Positions 52,076 through 63,042 of a stretch of 64,000 bases of DNA are shown here, piece by piece. The stretch covers positions 62,001 through 126,000 of the forward strand of contig JAHIZO010000006.1 of the NCBI GenBank assembly GCA_018814405.1, read 5' to 3'. This stretch comes from Gammaproteobacteria bacterium (lineage in GTDB: Bacteria; Pseudomonadota; Gammaproteobacteria; Burkholderiales; Gallionellaceae). The number at the start of each line of letters is the position of its first letter. The first letter of the stretch is position 1. The notes beneath the pieces are model-generated. The model saw nothing but the letters and a program-made list of their open reading frames with translations, was not told the origin of the DNA and ran no database searches. A program made the position numbers and the translations under genes.

Positions 52076-53302
52076 ATGAGCGACATCAAAAAAGCTGTAT
52101 TGGCCTATTCCGGCGGACTCGACACCTCGGTCATCCTCAAGTGGCTGCAGGACACTTACCAGTGCGAAGTGGTCACCTTCACCGCCGACCTCGGCCAAGG
52201 CGAAGAACTGGAACCGGCTCGCCAGAAGGCGCTGCAATTCGGCATTCCCAAGGAAAGCATCTTCATCGACGATCTGCGCGAAGAATTCGTGCGCGATTTC
52301 GTGTTCCCGATGTTCCGTGCCAACACCGTTTACGAAGGCGAATACCTGCTGGGCACTTCCATCGCCCGCCCACTGATCGCCAAACGCCTGATCGAGATCG
52401 CCGACATGACCGGTGCTCAAGCCATCTCGCACGGCGCGACCGGCAAGGGCAACGACCAGGTGCGTTTCGAACTGGGCGCCTATGCACTGAACCCGAACAT
52501 CAAGATCATCGCACCGTGGCGCGAGTGGGATCTGCTGAGCCGCGAGAAGCTGATGGCCTATGCCGAAAAGCACGGCATCCCGGTCGACATGAAGCACAAG
52601 CAAGGCGGTTCGCCCTACTCCATGGATGCCAACCTGCTGCACATCAGCTATGAAGGTCGCCACTTGGAAGACCCGGCAGCGGAAGCAGAAGACAGCATGT
52701 GGCGCTGGACCGTGTCGCCCGAGAAAGCACCGGATGCGGCGGAATATCTGGACATTGAATTCGAACGCGGCGACATCGTGGCGCTGAACGGCACACCCAT
52801 GACGCCAGCAGAGATTTTGCGCAATCTGAACACGTTGGGCGGCAAGCACGGCATCGGTCGTCTTGACCTAGTAGAGAACCGCTACGTCGGCATGAAGTCG
52901 CGCGGCTGCTACGAAACCCCGGGCGGCACTATCATGCTCAAGGCGCACCGCGCCATCGAATCCATCACACTGGATCGCGAAGTCGCACACCTGAAAGACG
53001 ACCTGATGCCGCGCTACGCCAGCATGATCTATAACGGTTACTGGTGGGCACCGGAGCGCATCGCGCTGCAAACCCTGATCGACCAGACTCAGCAGACCGT
53101 CAACGGTTGGGTACGTGTCAAGCTGTACAAGGGCAATGTGATCGTGGTCGGTCGCGATTCCAAGACAGATTCATTATTCGATCCGACCATCGCCACCTTT
53201 GAAGATGACAAGGGTGCGTACGACCAGAAGGATGCGGCCGGCTTCATCAAGTTGAATGCACTGCGCCTGCGCATCGCGGCCAATATGCACAAGAGGAAGT
53301 AA
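52076..53302 (+). CDS. argG: Argininosuccinate synthase
   Basis: Condenses citrulline with aspartate using ATP. The 408 residues begin [19 protein letters not shown] with the PP-loop and contain the family motifs [16 protein letters not shown] and the [15 protein letters not shown] substrate region. Length is normal. Confidence 0.97.
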   Translation: MSDIKKAVLAYSGGLDTSVILKWLQDTYQCEVVTFTADLGQGEELEPARQKALQFGIPKESIFIDDLREEFVRDFVFPMFRANTVYEGEYLLGTSIARPLIAKRLIEIADMTGAQAISHGATGKGNDQVRFELGAYALNPNIKIIAPWREWDLLSREKLMAYAEKHGIPVDMKHKQGGSPYSMDANLLHISYEGRHLEDPAAEAEDSMWRWTVSPEKAPDAAEYLDIEFERGDIVALNGTPMTPAEILRNLNTLGGKHGIGRLDLVENRYVGMKSRGCYETPGGTIMLKAHRAIESITLDREVAHLKDDLMPRYASMIYNGYWWAPERIALQTLIDQTQQTVNGWVRVKLYKGNVIVVGRDSKTDSLFDPTIATFEDDKGAYDQKDAAGFIKLNALRLRIAANMHKRK

Positions 53303-53322
53303 CACAACAGCGGGAGGGGGTC

Positions 53323-53811
53323 ATGCTGCACGAACTGACTGGAGACATCTTGTTGAGCGAGGCCAAGGCCATCGTTCACGGCGTCGCACCCAACGACGAT
53401 TTCCATCAGGGGCTGGCACTGCAATTGCGCGAGCGCATGCCGGCTTTGTACAAGGATTTCCGCCACTACTGCCAGACGCAACACCCGAAGTCTGGAACCA
53501 AGTGGAGCTGGATGAGCGCCGATGGCCGTTTCATCGTCAACCTGTTCACACAGGAAGGCGCTTACGACCACGGCAGCAAACCCGGCCATGCCACGCTCTC
53601 CCATGTCAACCATGCTTTGCATGCCCTGCGCGGTTTTGCGCAGAAGGAAAAGCTATCCAGCATGGCTCTGCCTCGCCTCGCTTGCGGTGTGGGCGGTTTG
53701 GACTGGAACGATGTGAAGCCACTGATCGAACACCAACTGGGCGATCTGGGCATCCCCATCTATCTGTATGTGTCCTATCAAAAGGGCAGCAAAGCCAGCG
53801 AACCCAAATAA
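53323..53811 (+). CDS. Macro-domain protein
   Basis: A 162-residue macro-domain protein: GDIL...AIVHGVAPND (ADP-ribose loop), NLFTQEGAYDHG and LPRLACGVGGLDW near the C-terminal half. Macro domains bind or hydrolyse ADP-ribose or its O-acyl ester. A DarG-like role would need a toxin partner, and none is adjacent. It follows argG by 20 bases. Confidence 0.85.
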   Translation: MLHELTGDILLSEAKAIVHGVAPNDDFHQGLALQLRERMPALYKDFRHYCQTQHPKSGTKWSWMSADGRFIVNLFTQEGAYDHGSKPGHATLSHVNHALHALRGFAQKEKLSSMALPRLACGVGGLDWNDVKPLIEHQLGDLGIPIYLYVSYQKGSKASEPK

Positions 53812-53825
53812 ACTAAGGAAAAGAA

Positions 53826-54146
53826 ATGTCTGACAGATTCGATAACGTCTCCGTAGCAAAGCAAGCCTCCGTGTACTTTGATGGCAAGTGCGTTTCGCAC
53901 TCGGTCTTCTTCCCGGATGGCTCGCGCAAGACTTGCGGCGTGGTGATGCCGGGCAGCCAGTTGACATTCAACGTCGGCGTGCCTGAATTGATGGAGATCA
54001 CCAGCGGCACTTGCGAAGTCAAGATCGCGGGCGAAGACGCATTCAAGACCTATGCAGCAGGCAGCAGCTTCAGCATCGCCGAGAATGGCAGCTTCGATAT
54101 CAAGATCGGCTCTGAAGCCCTGAACTACGTTTGCACATACGGCTGA
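53826..54146 (+). CDS. ppnP: Pyrimidine/purine nucleoside phosphorylase (YaiE/DUF1255)
   Basis: A 106-residue cupin-type nucleoside phosphorylase (YaiE family). It shows [29 protein letters not shown] and [15 protein letters not shown]. The family phosphorolyses many nucleosides. It sits 14 bases after the macro-domain gene. Confidence 0.9.
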   Translation: MSDRFDNVSVAKQASVYFDGKCVSHSVFFPDGSRKTCGVVMPGSQLTFNVGVPELMEITSGTCEVKIAGEDAFKTYAAGSSFSIAENGSFDIKIGSEALNYVCTYG

Positions 54147-54183
54147 TCACGGTCGCCCCACCCCAACGAACAAGGAGATACAC

Positions 54184-54672
54184 ATGCCAACCTTCGACAT
54201 CGTTTCCGAAGTAGAGAAGACCGAAGTCAAGAACGCAGTTGAACAGACCAACAAGGAAGTCGGCACCCGCTTCGACTTCAAGGGATCTGATGCGCGCGTG
54301 GAACAGGCTGAATTGGTGCTCACATTGTTCGCCGACAACGACTTTCAATTGGATCAGGTGCAGGACGTCCTGAACGGCAAGCTGGCCAAGCGTGGCGTGG
54401 ACATCCGTAGCTTGGATATCAGCGACAAGATCGAGAAGATCAGCGGCAACAAGGTCAAACGCAACTGCACCATCAAAGTCGGCGTGGAGATCGAACTGGC
54501 GAAGAAGATCGTCAAGCTGGTCAAGGAAAGCAAGCTCAAGGTTCAAGCCAGCATCCAGGGCGACACCGTGCGCATCACCGGCAAGAAACGCGACGACCTG
54601 CAGGAAGCCATCGCCTTCATCAAGAAATCCATCACTGATTTCCCGCTGCAATACCAGAATTTCCGCGACTGA
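54184..54672 (+). CDS. yajQ: YajQ-family nucleotide-binding protein
   Basis: A 162-residue cytoplasmic protein with two repeated domains ([40 protein letters not shown]... and the [24 protein letters not shown]...). Some YajQ proteins bind c-di-GMP and control transcription with a LysR partner, so it may be one receptor of the window's cyclases. The family assignment is secure; c-di-GMP binding is not shown. Confidence 0.93.
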   Translation: MPTFDIVSEVEKTEVKNAVEQTNKEVGTRFDFKGSDARVEQAELVLTLFADNDFQLDQVQDVLNGKLAKRGVDIRSLDISDKIEKISGNKVKRNCTIKVGVEIELAKKIVKLVKESKLKVQASIQGDTVRITGKKRDDLQEAIAFIKKSITDFPLQYQNFRD

Positions 54673-54677
54673 TCTGC

Positions 54678-55094
54678 ATGGCGAACACCATCGATGCATT
54701 TATCGAATTCTCGTTCAAGGGCGAGAATTATGAATTTCATTCCACGCTCGATCTGGACCAGCAACTGGAGCGTCATATGTCGCTGGAGTCGATGCACCAC
54801 GTCATGGCCGTGGAACACTGCATCGATACTTACTCCTATCTGTTCGAAGTGATGCAGATGGCAGACATCCACTTTGACAACCCACAAGGGCGCGCTGCCG
54901 ACTATCTGCATGACGGCGAGTTCGATTTTGAAGCCTATGCAGCAGAGAACGAGACTGTCGCCCAACTCGCCCCCCTGCAAGCCATCGCCCTGCGCGAGAT
55001 GGGGGTGGAAGATCTGGAACAGCAACCGCAACTCAAACAAGCGCTGCTGCGGGCCTATCGACTGGGGCTGGAGCAAAACAGCCACAGGCGCTGA
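54678..55094 (+). CDS. Hypothetical acidic protein
   Basis: A 138-residue protein not recognised, rich in Glu, Gln and Asp (MANTIDAFIEFSFKGENYEFHSTLDLDQQLE...ALLRAYRLGLEQ). No signal peptide, membrane segment or catalytic motif is seen. It starts five bases after yajQ, so the two are probably co-expressed. Confidence 0.75.
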   Translation: MANTIDAFIEFSFKGENYEFHSTLDLDQQLERHMSLESMHHVMAVEHCIDTYSYLFEVMQMADIHFDNPQGRAADYLHDGEFDFEAYAAENETVAQLAPLQAIALREMGVEDLEQQPQLKQALLRAYRLGLEQNSHRR

Positions 55095-55185
55095 AACACC
55101 GCGATCCTGCCTTGCGTGCCTTTCTTGCTTGGTGCTTCCAGGTGGCATGCGCTAAATTGCATTCGCCCTCACACGGAGAACCAAC

Positions 55186-55728
55186 ATGAGCTCAGTACTG
55201 GTCTTATTCGCCAACGGCAGTGAAGAACTGGAAGCCATCACCATCATCAACATCTTGCGTCGCGCCGGTGTGAACGTGACGCTGGCCGGACTTGAGGGCG
55301 GTCCGATGCATGGCAGTCGCCAAACCGTATTACTGCCCGACACAACACTGGATGTTGCCCTGACACAACAGTACGACATGCTGGTGCTACCCGGCGGACA
55401 ACCCGGCACTAACAATCTCAAAGCCGACGCACGCGTGCTGAAACTGGCGCAGCAGATGTATCACGACGGACGCTACGTGTGCGCAATCTGCGCCGCACCA
55501 TCGGTGCTCGCCACCGCTGGGCTGCTGGATGGCAAACGTGCCACCAGCTTTCCCGGCGCGCTCGATCCCTTCCCACAAGTGCAGCGCCAAGCACAGGCTA
55601 TCGTCGAAGACGGAAGACTGATCACTTCACGCGGCCCAGGCACTGCGATGGATTTCGCACTGACACTGGTCGAACGCCTGTGCGGCGACGCGAAACGCAT
55701 GGAAGTAGAAGCCGGTCTGGTGCGCTGA
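55186..55728 (+). CDS. DJ-1/YajL-family protein
   Basis: A 180-residue DJ-1 fold protein. Residues SEELEAIT carry the conserved Glu, and the reactive Cys is in VCAICAAPSVLA (about residue 105). The length and motifs match bacterial YajL/ThiJ proteins with protective roles against oxidants or glyoxals. Its TGA overlaps the start of the methyltransferase gene by one base. Confidence 0.9.
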   Translation: MSSVLVLFANGSEELEAITIINILRRAGVNVTLAGLEGGPMHGSRQTVLLPDTTLDVALTQQYDMLVLPGGQPGTNNLKADARVLKLAQQMYHDGRYVCAICAAPSVLATAGLLDGKRATSFPGALDPFPQVQRQAQAIVEDGRLITSRGPGTAMDFALTLVERLCGDAKRMEVEAGLVR

Positions 55729-56507
55729 TGTCCGATAGCGACGTTCAACCACAACGGATGCGCAAGATTCCACCTGTCATGCTCGCCTTGCTGCTGCAAC
55801 TCTTGGCCTTCGTGCTGGTGACGTTCGGCACGCGCCTGCTCGCACTTTCTTTGTCGCCGTTCGGCTTCGCCATAGCATGCGGCTTACTTGCGGCAGCATT
55901 CAGTCACTTGGCAAGACAAGCTCGCTGGTGGCTTCCCATCCAATTGCTGTTCGTTCCCGCGTTGGCGATCACACTCGATACCGATATTCCGCCCATCGCT
56001 TTCCTGCTAGCCTTTCTGGTGATGTTGCTGTTTTACTGGAGCACGTTCCGCACACAGGTGCCGCTCTATCTTTCCAGCAATAAAGTATGGCAAGCGCTGG
56101 AGACGCAACTGCCCGTCGATCAGCCCTTCGAATTCGTCGATCTCGGTTCCGGCATCGGCGGCGTGCTGACGCATCTGTCGCGCACGCATCCACAAGGCAT
56201 ATTCCACGGCGTGGAAACAGCGCCGCTGCCTTTTGCATGGAGTTGGTTACGCATCAAATTCGGGGGCTATCGAAACTGCCATGTGTACTGGCGCAGTTTG
56301 TGGGATTGCGACCTTGCCAAATTTGATGTGGCGTTCGCCTATCTGTCGCCCGTGCCAATGGCTGCGCTTTGGAGAAAAGTACAAAATGAGATGCAGCCGG
56401 GCAGCTTATTCATCAGCAACACCTTCGCAGTCGATGATCATCCACCGCAAAAAATCCTGGAAACCGACGATCTGCACCACTCTGAACTCTATGTATGGCG
56501 CAAATGA
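55728..56507 (+). CDS. Membrane-anchored class I methyltransferase
   Basis: A 259-residue protein with three or four hydrophobic segments in the N-terminal 110 residues and a SAM-binding domain (FEFVDLGSGIGGVLTHLS near 125-142). The layout resembles the ANT/ATPSc lysine methyltransferase group. The target is unknown. It overlaps the DJ-1 stop by one base (TGATG). Confidence 0.8.
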   Translation: MSDSDVQPQRMRKIPPVMLALLLQLLAFVLVTFGTRLLALSLSPFGFAIACGLLAAAFSHLARQARWWLPIQLLFVPALAITLDTDIPPIAFLLAFLVMLLFYWSTFRTQVPLYLSSNKVWQALETQLPVDQPFEFVDLGSGIGGVLTHLSRTHPQGIFHGVETAPLPFAWSWLRIKFGGYRNCHVYWRSLWDCDLAKFDVAFAYLSPVPMAALWRKVQNEMQPGSLFISNTFAVDDHPPQKILETDDLHHSELYVWRK

Positions 56508-56656
56508 ATCGCTTTATTTCAGTTGCTTACGAGCTCCTTGGCAAAATGCTTCCCAATCCGGAATTTTTTCGCTAGGATGCCTCCCGTCCAAGTTGTACTT
56601 CAAAGCGCCATAGCGCGACCTGACATAAAAACCCTTCAATAACGACGAGAAAAAAC

Positions 56657-56983
56657 ATGAGCGAGCACATCCGTTACATTACCGACGACACATTCACCGC
56701 TGAAGTTCTGCAATCTCCGTTGCCAGTATTGGTGGACTACTGGGCAGAATGGTGTGGCCCTTGCCGCATGATCGCCCCCATCCTGGACGAAGTCTCCCAG
56801 GAATATGCAGGCCGACTGAATGTCGCCAAGCTGAACGTGGATGAGAATCAGCAGACACCACAAAAATACGGTGTGCGCGGCATCCCCACACTGATGCTGT
56901 TCAAGAACGGCAACATCGAAGCGACCAAGGTCGGCGCGCTGTCCAAGTCGCAATTGACCGCATTCATTGACAGCCACATCTAA
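56657..56983 (+). CDS. trxA: Thioredoxin
   Basis: A standard 108-residue thioredoxin with active site WCGPC in [15 protein letters not shown] and the cis-Pro segment [11 protein letters not shown]. It supplies reducing power to CysH and other enzymes. It is transcribed alone or with rho downstream. Confidence 0.97.
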   Translation: MSEHIRYITDDTFTAEVLQSPLPVLVDYWAEWCGPCRMIAPILDEVSQEYAGRLNVAKLNVDENQQTPQKYGVRGIPTLMLFKNGNIEATKVGALSKSQLTAFIDSHI

Positions 56984-57142
56984 ACGCTTTAGTCTCGCGC
57001 CCGCAGTTGCCCGTTTCGTCCTGAAACACTGATACAAAAAAGAAAAGACAGACACGGCAATTCGGCGCGGGAACATCCGCAACCTGTAACTCACCCCCAG
57101 CCAGACTCCTTAAACTTTGCGTTCATTCGCAACATCCTGATC

Positions 57143-58399
57143 ATGCATCTATCCGATATCAAGACCAAACACATCACCGAACTGGTGGAAATGGCTGTCG
57201 AAAACAAGATCGACAACGCCAACCGCATGCGCAAGCAGGACCTGATCTTCGCGCTATTGAAGAATCAGGCCAAGAAAGGCGAAAGCATCTACGGCGAAGG
57301 CACGCTTGAAGTTCTGCCGGACGGCTTCGGCTTCCTACGCTCGCCGGACACTTCGTACCTCGCCGGCCCGGACGACATCTATGTCAGCCCCAGCCAGGTA
57401 CGACGCTTCAATCTGCATACCGGCGACTCCATCGAAGGCGAGATCCGCACACCGAAGGAAGGTGAGCGTTATGTGGCACTAGTCAAGGTAGACAAGGTCA
57501 ACGGTGAGTCGCCCGAGAACGCCAAGAACAAGATCCTGTTCGAGAACCTGACACCGCTGTTCCCGACCAAACAGATCTGCTTGGAGCGCGACATCCGCGC
57601 TGAAGAGAATCTGACCGGTCGCATCATCGATATCGTCGCGCCTATCGGCAAAGGCCAACGCGGCCTGCTGGTGGCTTCGCCCAAATCGGGCAAAACCGTG
57701 ATGCTGCAACACATCGCGCACTCGATCTCGGCCAACAATCCCGATGCGACATTGATCGTGCTACTGATCGACGAGCGCCCGGAAGAAGTGACCGAGATGA
57801 GCCGCACCGTGCGCGGCGAAGTGGTCGCCTCCACCTTCGACGAACCAGCCACACGCCACGTACAAGTCGCCGAGATGGTGCTGGAAAAGGCCAAGCGTCT
57901 GGTCGAGCACAAGAAGGATGTGGTCATCCTGCTCGACTCCATCACCCGTCTGGCACGCGCCTACAACACCGTGATCCCCTCCTCCGGCAAGGTACTGACC
58001 GGTGGTGTGGACGCCAACGCATTGCAACGCCCCAAGCGTTTCTTCGGTGCGGCACGTAACATCGAAGAAGGCGGCTCGCTGACCATCATCGCTACCGCAC
58101 TGGTGGATACCGGCAGCCGTATGGACGACGTGATCTACGAGGAATTCAAGGGTACCGGTAACATGGAGATCCATCTGGATCGCCGCATGGCCGAGAAGCG
58201 CATCTACCCAGCCATCAACGTGAACCGCTCCGGCACCCGCAAGGAAGAGTTGCTGATCAAGCCGGAACTGCTGCAGCGCATCTGGCTGCTGCGCAAGCTG
58301 ATCTACCCCATGGACGAGCTGGAAGCCATGGAATTCCTGCTGGACAAGGTCAAAGCGACCAAGAACAACGCGGAATTCTTTGATTCCATGAAGCGTTGA
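57143..58399 (+). CDS. rho: Transcription termination factor Rho
   Basis: Hexameric RNA helicase. The 418 residues include the OB-fold RNA-binding domain ([13 protein letters not shown]), Walker A ([10 protein letters not shown] near 178-188), Walker B ([16 protein letters not shown]) and the Q loop ([22 protein letters not shown]). Length matches. The 159-base leader after trxA has no recognisable hairpin of note. Confidence 0.97.
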   Translation: MHLSDIKTKHITELVEMAVENKIDNANRMRKQDLIFALLKNQAKKGESIYGEGTLEVLPDGFGFLRSPDTSYLAGPDDIYVSPSQVRRFNLHTGDSIEGEIRTPKEGERYVALVKVDKVNGESPENAKNKILFENLTPLFPTKQICLERDIRAEENLTGRIIDIVAPIGKGQRGLLVASPKSGKTVMLQHIAHSISANNPDATLIVLLIDERPEEVTEMSRTVRGEVVASTFDEPATRHVQVAEMVLEKAKRLVEHKKDVVILLDSITRLARAYNTVIPSSGKVLTGGVDANALQRPKRFFGAARNIEEGGSLTIIATALVDTGSRMDDVIYEEFKGTGNMEIHLDRRMAEKRIYPAINVNRSGTRKEELLIKPELLQRIWLLRKLIYPMDELEAMEFLLDKVKATKNNAEFFDSMKR

Positions 58400-58417
58400 T
58401 TTACTAAAGAAAAGGTT

Positions 58418-58445
58418 TTGACGCGAAAGGCGATTTGGGTATAAT
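58418..58445 (+). promoter_or_regulatory. Sigma-70 promoter of rplU
   Basis: TTGACG (58418-58423), 16-base spacer and TATAAT (58440-58445). The start is expected near 58452, just before the tandem repeats. Confidence 0.85.
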
Positions 58446-58458
58446 GCGCGCCTTTCGG

Positions 58459-58566
58459 AAAAACCGCAGTATTCAGTGAAGGCTAACCTTCAGGTTATGC
58501 CGTAACTAAAAACCGCAGTTATCAGTGGAGGCTAACCTTCTGGTTATGCCGTAACTAAAAACCGCA
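58459..58566 (+). repeat. 49-bp tandem repeat with paired hairpins in the rplU leader
   Basis: Two nearly identical 49-bp units (58459-58507 and 58508-58556) followed by the first ten bases of a third (58557-58566). They begin AAAAACCGCAG and include GGCTAACCTTC-A/T-GGTTATGCC, which folds to a stem (GGC/GCC, AACC/GGTT) in each copy. The differences between copies are four bases. The block lies in the untranslated leader of the L21-L27 operon. Confidence 0.85.
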
Positions 58567-58581
58567 TCAAGCGAGGTAGTC

Positions 58582-58893
58582 ATGTACGCAGTTATCAAGA
58601 CCGGTGGCAAGCAGTACCGTGTTGTCCAAGGTGAAACACTCAAGATCGAAACCGTTGTCGGCGAAGTCGGCGGCGAAATCGTGCTGGACAAAGTGCTGGC
58701 AGTCGGCGACGGCGAAGGCATCAAGATCGGCAAGCCGATGCTGGAGGGCGCCACAGTCAAGGCGACCATCATCTCCAACGGTCGTCACGACAAAGTGACC
58801 ATCTTCAAGATGCGTCGCCGTAAGCACTACCAGAAGCACCAGGGACATCGTCAAAACTACACCGAGATCCGTATCGACGGCATCTCCGCTTAA
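58582..58893 (+). CDS. rplU: 50S ribosomal protein L21
   Basis: A 103-residue L21: [23 protein letters not shown] and [27 protein letters not shown]. It binds 23S rRNA. It is first in the rplU-rpmA operon behind the repeat-bearing leader. Confidence 0.98.
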   Translation: MYAVIKTGGKQYRVVQGETLKIETVVGEVGGEIVLDKVLAVGDGEGIKIGKPMLEGATVKATIISNGRHDKVTIFKMRRRKHYQKHQGHRQNYTEIRIDGISA

Positions 58894-58908
58894 TAAAGGA
58901 GCTATAAC

Positions 58909-59166
58909 ATGGCATCGAAAAAAGGCGGCGGCAGTACCAGTAACGGCCGCGACTCGCACTCGAAACGACTCGGCGTTAAACGCTACGGCGGCGAACTGAT
59001 CAGCGCAGGCAGCATCATCATCCGTCAGCGCGGCACTCAAGTTCACGCAGGTGACAACGTCGGCATGGGCAAAGACCACACCCTGTTCGCCAAGGCCACC
59101 GGTACCGTGCAATTTGCGGTCAAGGGTGCCCTGAAGCGCAAGACAGTCAGCATCGTTCCCGCATAA
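58909..59166 (+). CDS. rpmA: 50S ribosomal protein L27
   Basis: An 85-residue L27 ([29 protein letters not shown]...). AAAGGAGC precedes its ATG. It is 15 bases after rplU and ends before a strong terminator. Confidence 0.98.
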   Translation: MASKKGGGSTSNGRDSHSKRLGVKRYGGELISAGSIIIRQRGTQVHAGDNVGMGKDHTLFAKATGTVQFAVKGALKRKTVSIVPA

Positions 59167-59183
59167 TCCCGGCGAACAGCTAG

Positions 59184-60332
<1,149 letters not shown>

Positions 60333-60335
60333 GAG

Positions 60336-61454
60336 ATGAGAAACGTTCTTACACAAGCTAAACGCATCGTCGTCAAAGTCGGCAGTAGTCTGGTCACCAA
60401 CAGCGGTGCCGGACTGGATCTGAACGCGCTGAACAACTGGGCCAGACAGATCGCCGGCTTGCGCGCGAATGGTTGTGAAGTCGTACTCGTTTCTTCCGGC
60501 GCTATCGCCGAGGGCATGCAACGCCTGGGATGGAAACAACGCCCCAGCGCCGTGCACGAATTACAGGCTGCTGCCGCCGTCGGTCAGATGGGCTTGGTAC
60601 AAGCCTACGAAAGCTGCTTCCGCCAGCATGGTCTGCATGCGGCGCAGGTGCTGCTCACCCATGCCGACCTGGCGGACCGCGAGCGCTATCTGAACGCCCG
60701 CTCGACACTGCGCAGCCTGCTCAATCTTCGTGTCATCCCCATCATCAATGAGAACGACACCGTGGTCACCGATGAGATCAAGTTCGGCGACAACGACACC
60801 TTGGGCGCGCTGGTGGCCAACCTGATCGAAGCCGATGCATTGATCATCCTCACGGATCAGACAGGCTTGTATACCGCCGATCCACGCAAGGATGCGAGCG
60901 CCACACTGATCAGCGAAGCACAGGCTGGCAAGCCAGAACTGGAAACGATGGCCGGTGGAGCCGGTAGTCACATCGGACGCGGCGGCATGATCACCAAGAT
61001 ACTCGCCGCCAAACGCGCAGCACGCAGTGGTGCGCATACCGTCATCGCCTCCGGCCACGAAACGGATGTATTGCCGCGCCTGCTACAGGGCGAATCCATC
61101 GGCACCCTGCTCACCGCCAGCGAACTGGCGCTGGATGCACGCAAGCAATGGCTGGCCGACCATCTGCAGGTGAGCGGAAGGATCACGCTGGATGCCGGTG
61201 CGGTACGTGCGTTGTGCCAAGACAAAAAGAGCCTGCTGCCCATCGGCGTCACACACGTCTTCGGCGAATTCAACCGCGGCGAAGTCGTGGCTGTACTTGA
61301 TACTGACGGCAGGGATATCGCACGCGGCCTGGTCAACTACAGTGCCGATGAGGCGCGCCTTATCGCAAAGAAAGCCAGCAGTGAGATCGAAAAGATCCTA
61401 GGCTATGTGGATGAGTCAGAGTTGATTCACAGAGACAACTTAGTTCTGTTGTGA
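60336..61454 (+). CDS. proB: Glutamate 5-kinase
   Basis: Phosphorylates glutamate in proline synthesis. The 372 residues have an amino-acid kinase domain ([24 protein letters not shown]) and a C-terminal PUA domain. proA is not adjacent. The stop codon lies in the centre of a 37-base palindrome. Confidence 0.96.
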   Translation: MRNVLTQAKRIVVKVGSSLVTNSGAGLDLNALNNWARQIAGLRANGCEVVLVSSGAIAEGMQRLGWKQRPSAVHELQAAAAVGQMGLVQAYESCFRQHGLHAAQVLLTHADLADRERYLNARSTLRSLLNLRVIPIINENDTVVTDEIKFGDNDTLGALVANLIEADALIILTDQTGLYTADPRKDASATLISEAQAGKPELETMAGGAGSHIGRGGMITKILAAKRAARSGAHTVIASGHETDVLPRLLQGESIGTLLTASELALDARKQWLADHLQVSGRITLDAGAVRALCQDKKSLLPIGVTHVFGEFNRGEVVAVLDTDGRDIARGLVNYSADEARLIAKKASSEIEKILGYVDESELIHRDNLVLL

Positions 61455-61472
61455 CACAACAGAACTAAGTTG
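61436..61472 (+). terminator. 37-base perfect palindrome at the end of proB
   Basis: CAACTTAGTTCTGTTGTG, one base, CACAACAGAACTAAGTTG, with the proB TGA inside (61452-61454). The symmetry is perfect, so the RNA would fold to an 18-bp stem. No T tract follows; it would be a factor-dependent terminator or stabilising hairpin. Its centre coincides with the stop codon. Confidence 0.6.
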
Positions 61473-61549
61473 CGGTAGAGACCCATATTCGTGCAGCGAA
61501 TGTGATGTCGGAACCACAACTCTTTCTGCTGTAACGGCAACCCGCAATC

Positions 61550-62437
61550 TCACGTGTGATGCGTCAAAGCACACGACTCACTGTTCGACTCGATCTGGAT
61601 CGTGGCATGTTCGATGCCGAACTGCTCATGCAAGGCCTGCGTCACATTACACAGGAATTCATCCCCCGCACGCTCCTGCGGCATGACCAGATGTACTGTC
61701 AGCGCCACCTCCGAAGTACTCATCGCCCACACATGTAAGTCATGCACAGCACTTACTTCAGGCAAACCAGTAAGATAGTCTCGCACTTGTTCCAGCTCGA
61801 CCGATAAGGGCACACCGTCCAGCGACAGGTGCAGCGCCTGTCGCAACAAACCCCAGGTACCCATCAAAATCACCAGCGCGATGATCAGGCTGATGAAGGG
61901 ATCCAGCCAATACCAGCCCGTCAACAGGAACAATGCCCCCGCAGCCACCACACCGACCGAGACTAGCGCATCCGCCGCCATGTGCAAGAACGCGCCGCGC
62001 AGATTCAGATCGTGATGGTTGCCGGACATGAACAGCCATGCGGTCACACCGTTGACCAGCACGCCGATCGCCGCAACGACGATGACCGTCATCCCCTGTA
62101 TCTCAACCGGATGCGCGAACCTGTCGAATGCTTCCCATGCGATGCCGCCGACGGCGACCAGCAGGAGCAGCGCATTGAACAGCGCCGCCATGATGGTCGC
62201 GCGACCGAAACCGTAGGTGTGGCTGCGACTCGGACGCAATCGTGCAAGATAGTAGCCGCCCCAGGCCAGCAGCAGCCCCAGCACATCACTCAAGTTATGG
62301 CCTGCATCGGACAACAGCGCCAGTGAGTCCGCCATCCAGCCGTAGAACGCCTCGACCAGTACGAACAGCACATTGAGTGCGATGCCTACCGCAAAGGCGC
62401 GATCGAAGTTCTCGGCATGGGAATGAGTGTGGCTCAT
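61550..62437 (-). CDS. CDF-family cation efflux transporter (CzcD/ZitB type)
   Basis: Exports divalent metals such as Zn2+, Co2+ or Cd2+ in exchange for protons. The 295 residues begin with a His-rich N-terminus (MSHTHSHAEN), have six transmembrane helices, the metal-site pattern SDAGHNLSDV (HxxxD) and a second FLHMAADALVS, and a cytoplasmic C-terminal domain (LHVWAMSTSEVALTVHLV). It is 18 bases upstream of the small thioredoxin on the same strand. Confidence 0.93.
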   Translation of the reverse strand: MSHTHSHAENFDRAFAVGIALNVLFVLVEAFYGWMADSLALLSDAGHNLSDVLGLLLAWGGYYLARLRPSRSHTYGFGRATIMAALFNALLLLVAVGGIAWEAFDRFAHPVEIQGMTVIVVAAIGVLVNGVTAWLFMSGNHHDLNLRGAFLHMAADALVSVGVVAAGALFLLTGWYWLDPFISLIIALVILMGTWGLLRQALHLSLDGVPLSVELEQVRDYLTGLPEVSAVHDLHVWAMSTSEVALTVHLVMPQERAGDEFLCNVTQALHEQFGIEHATIQIESNSESCALTHHT

Positions 62438-62455
62438 TTCGATCCAATAATCCGA

Positions 62456-62689
62456 CTATGCCAGCCAGCCTTCTATCTTGTGACGATCCGGCACACCACC
62501 GGCATGCACCACCTTGCCGTCGATGACCACGCCCGGTGTGGACATGACGCCGTAGCCCATGATGGCGGCGATGTCTTCCACCTTGTCCAGTTCGACTACC
62601 AAGCCTTTTGCCTTGACTACCTCGTCGATCAGTTTCAGCGTGGTCTTGCAGTTGCTGCAACCTGTACCGAGCACCTTGATGTTTATCAT
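62456..62689 (-). CDS. Small thioredoxin-like protein (CSNC)
   Basis: A 77-residue mini-thioredoxin of the TM0996/MM_1448-like group: MINIKVLGTGCSNCKTTLKLIDEVV with active site CSNC and the STPGVVIDGKVVHAGG strand. Such proteins commonly occur beside DUF318 permeases. It probably handles thiol exchange on a metal or metalloid. Confidence 0.88.
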   Translation of the reverse strand: MINIKVLGTGCSNCKTTLKLIDEVVKAKGLVVELDKVEDIAAIMGYGVMSTPGVVIDGKVVHAGGVPDRHKIEGWLA

Positions 62690-62718
62690 GTCATCTCTCC
62701 TTATCTATGCGTTGGCAA

Positions 62719-63024
62719 CTAACAGCAAGATTGACCGGATGCGGTCGGGGTGCAACAAGCGGCTTGTTCCGGCTGTGCCTTGGCGGGTGTTGCATCATCC
62801 AAGCGTTCGGCCAGCGCCTGATCGAAACTGGCATCGAGTTTCTGTGCGGCTTCATCGCGGATATGGCGCGCGATCTCGACCACGGTCTCAATATGTTGGC
62901 GCGGCACGCCATATTGCTTGAGTCGGTCTATCTTGCACAGCCCCTGCTTGGGATGGTTGGAGGCGATATCCGCCGCCAGCGAAACCAACGCGACAATGGA
63001 AGGGTGTAATTCAATCTCACTCAT
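62719..63024 (-). CDS. Carboxymuconolactone-decarboxylase-like protein with Cys-rich tail
   Basis: A 101-residue protein. The main part (LVSLAADIASNHPKQGLCKIDRL...IETVVEIARHIRDEAAQKLDASF) resembles AhpD/CMD-like small helical proteins. The tail carries two Cys pairs, AACC and QSCC, which could bind metal. It lies between the permease and the mini-thioredoxin, so it belongs to the same metal-handling operon. Confidence 0.65.
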   Translation of the reverse strand: MSEIELHPSIVALVSLAADIASNHPKQGLCKIDRLKQYGVPRQHIETVVEIARHIRDEAAQKLDASFDQALAERLDDATPAKAQPEQAACCTPTASGQSCC

Positions 63025-63042
63025 TTATTTATCTCCTGTTAT

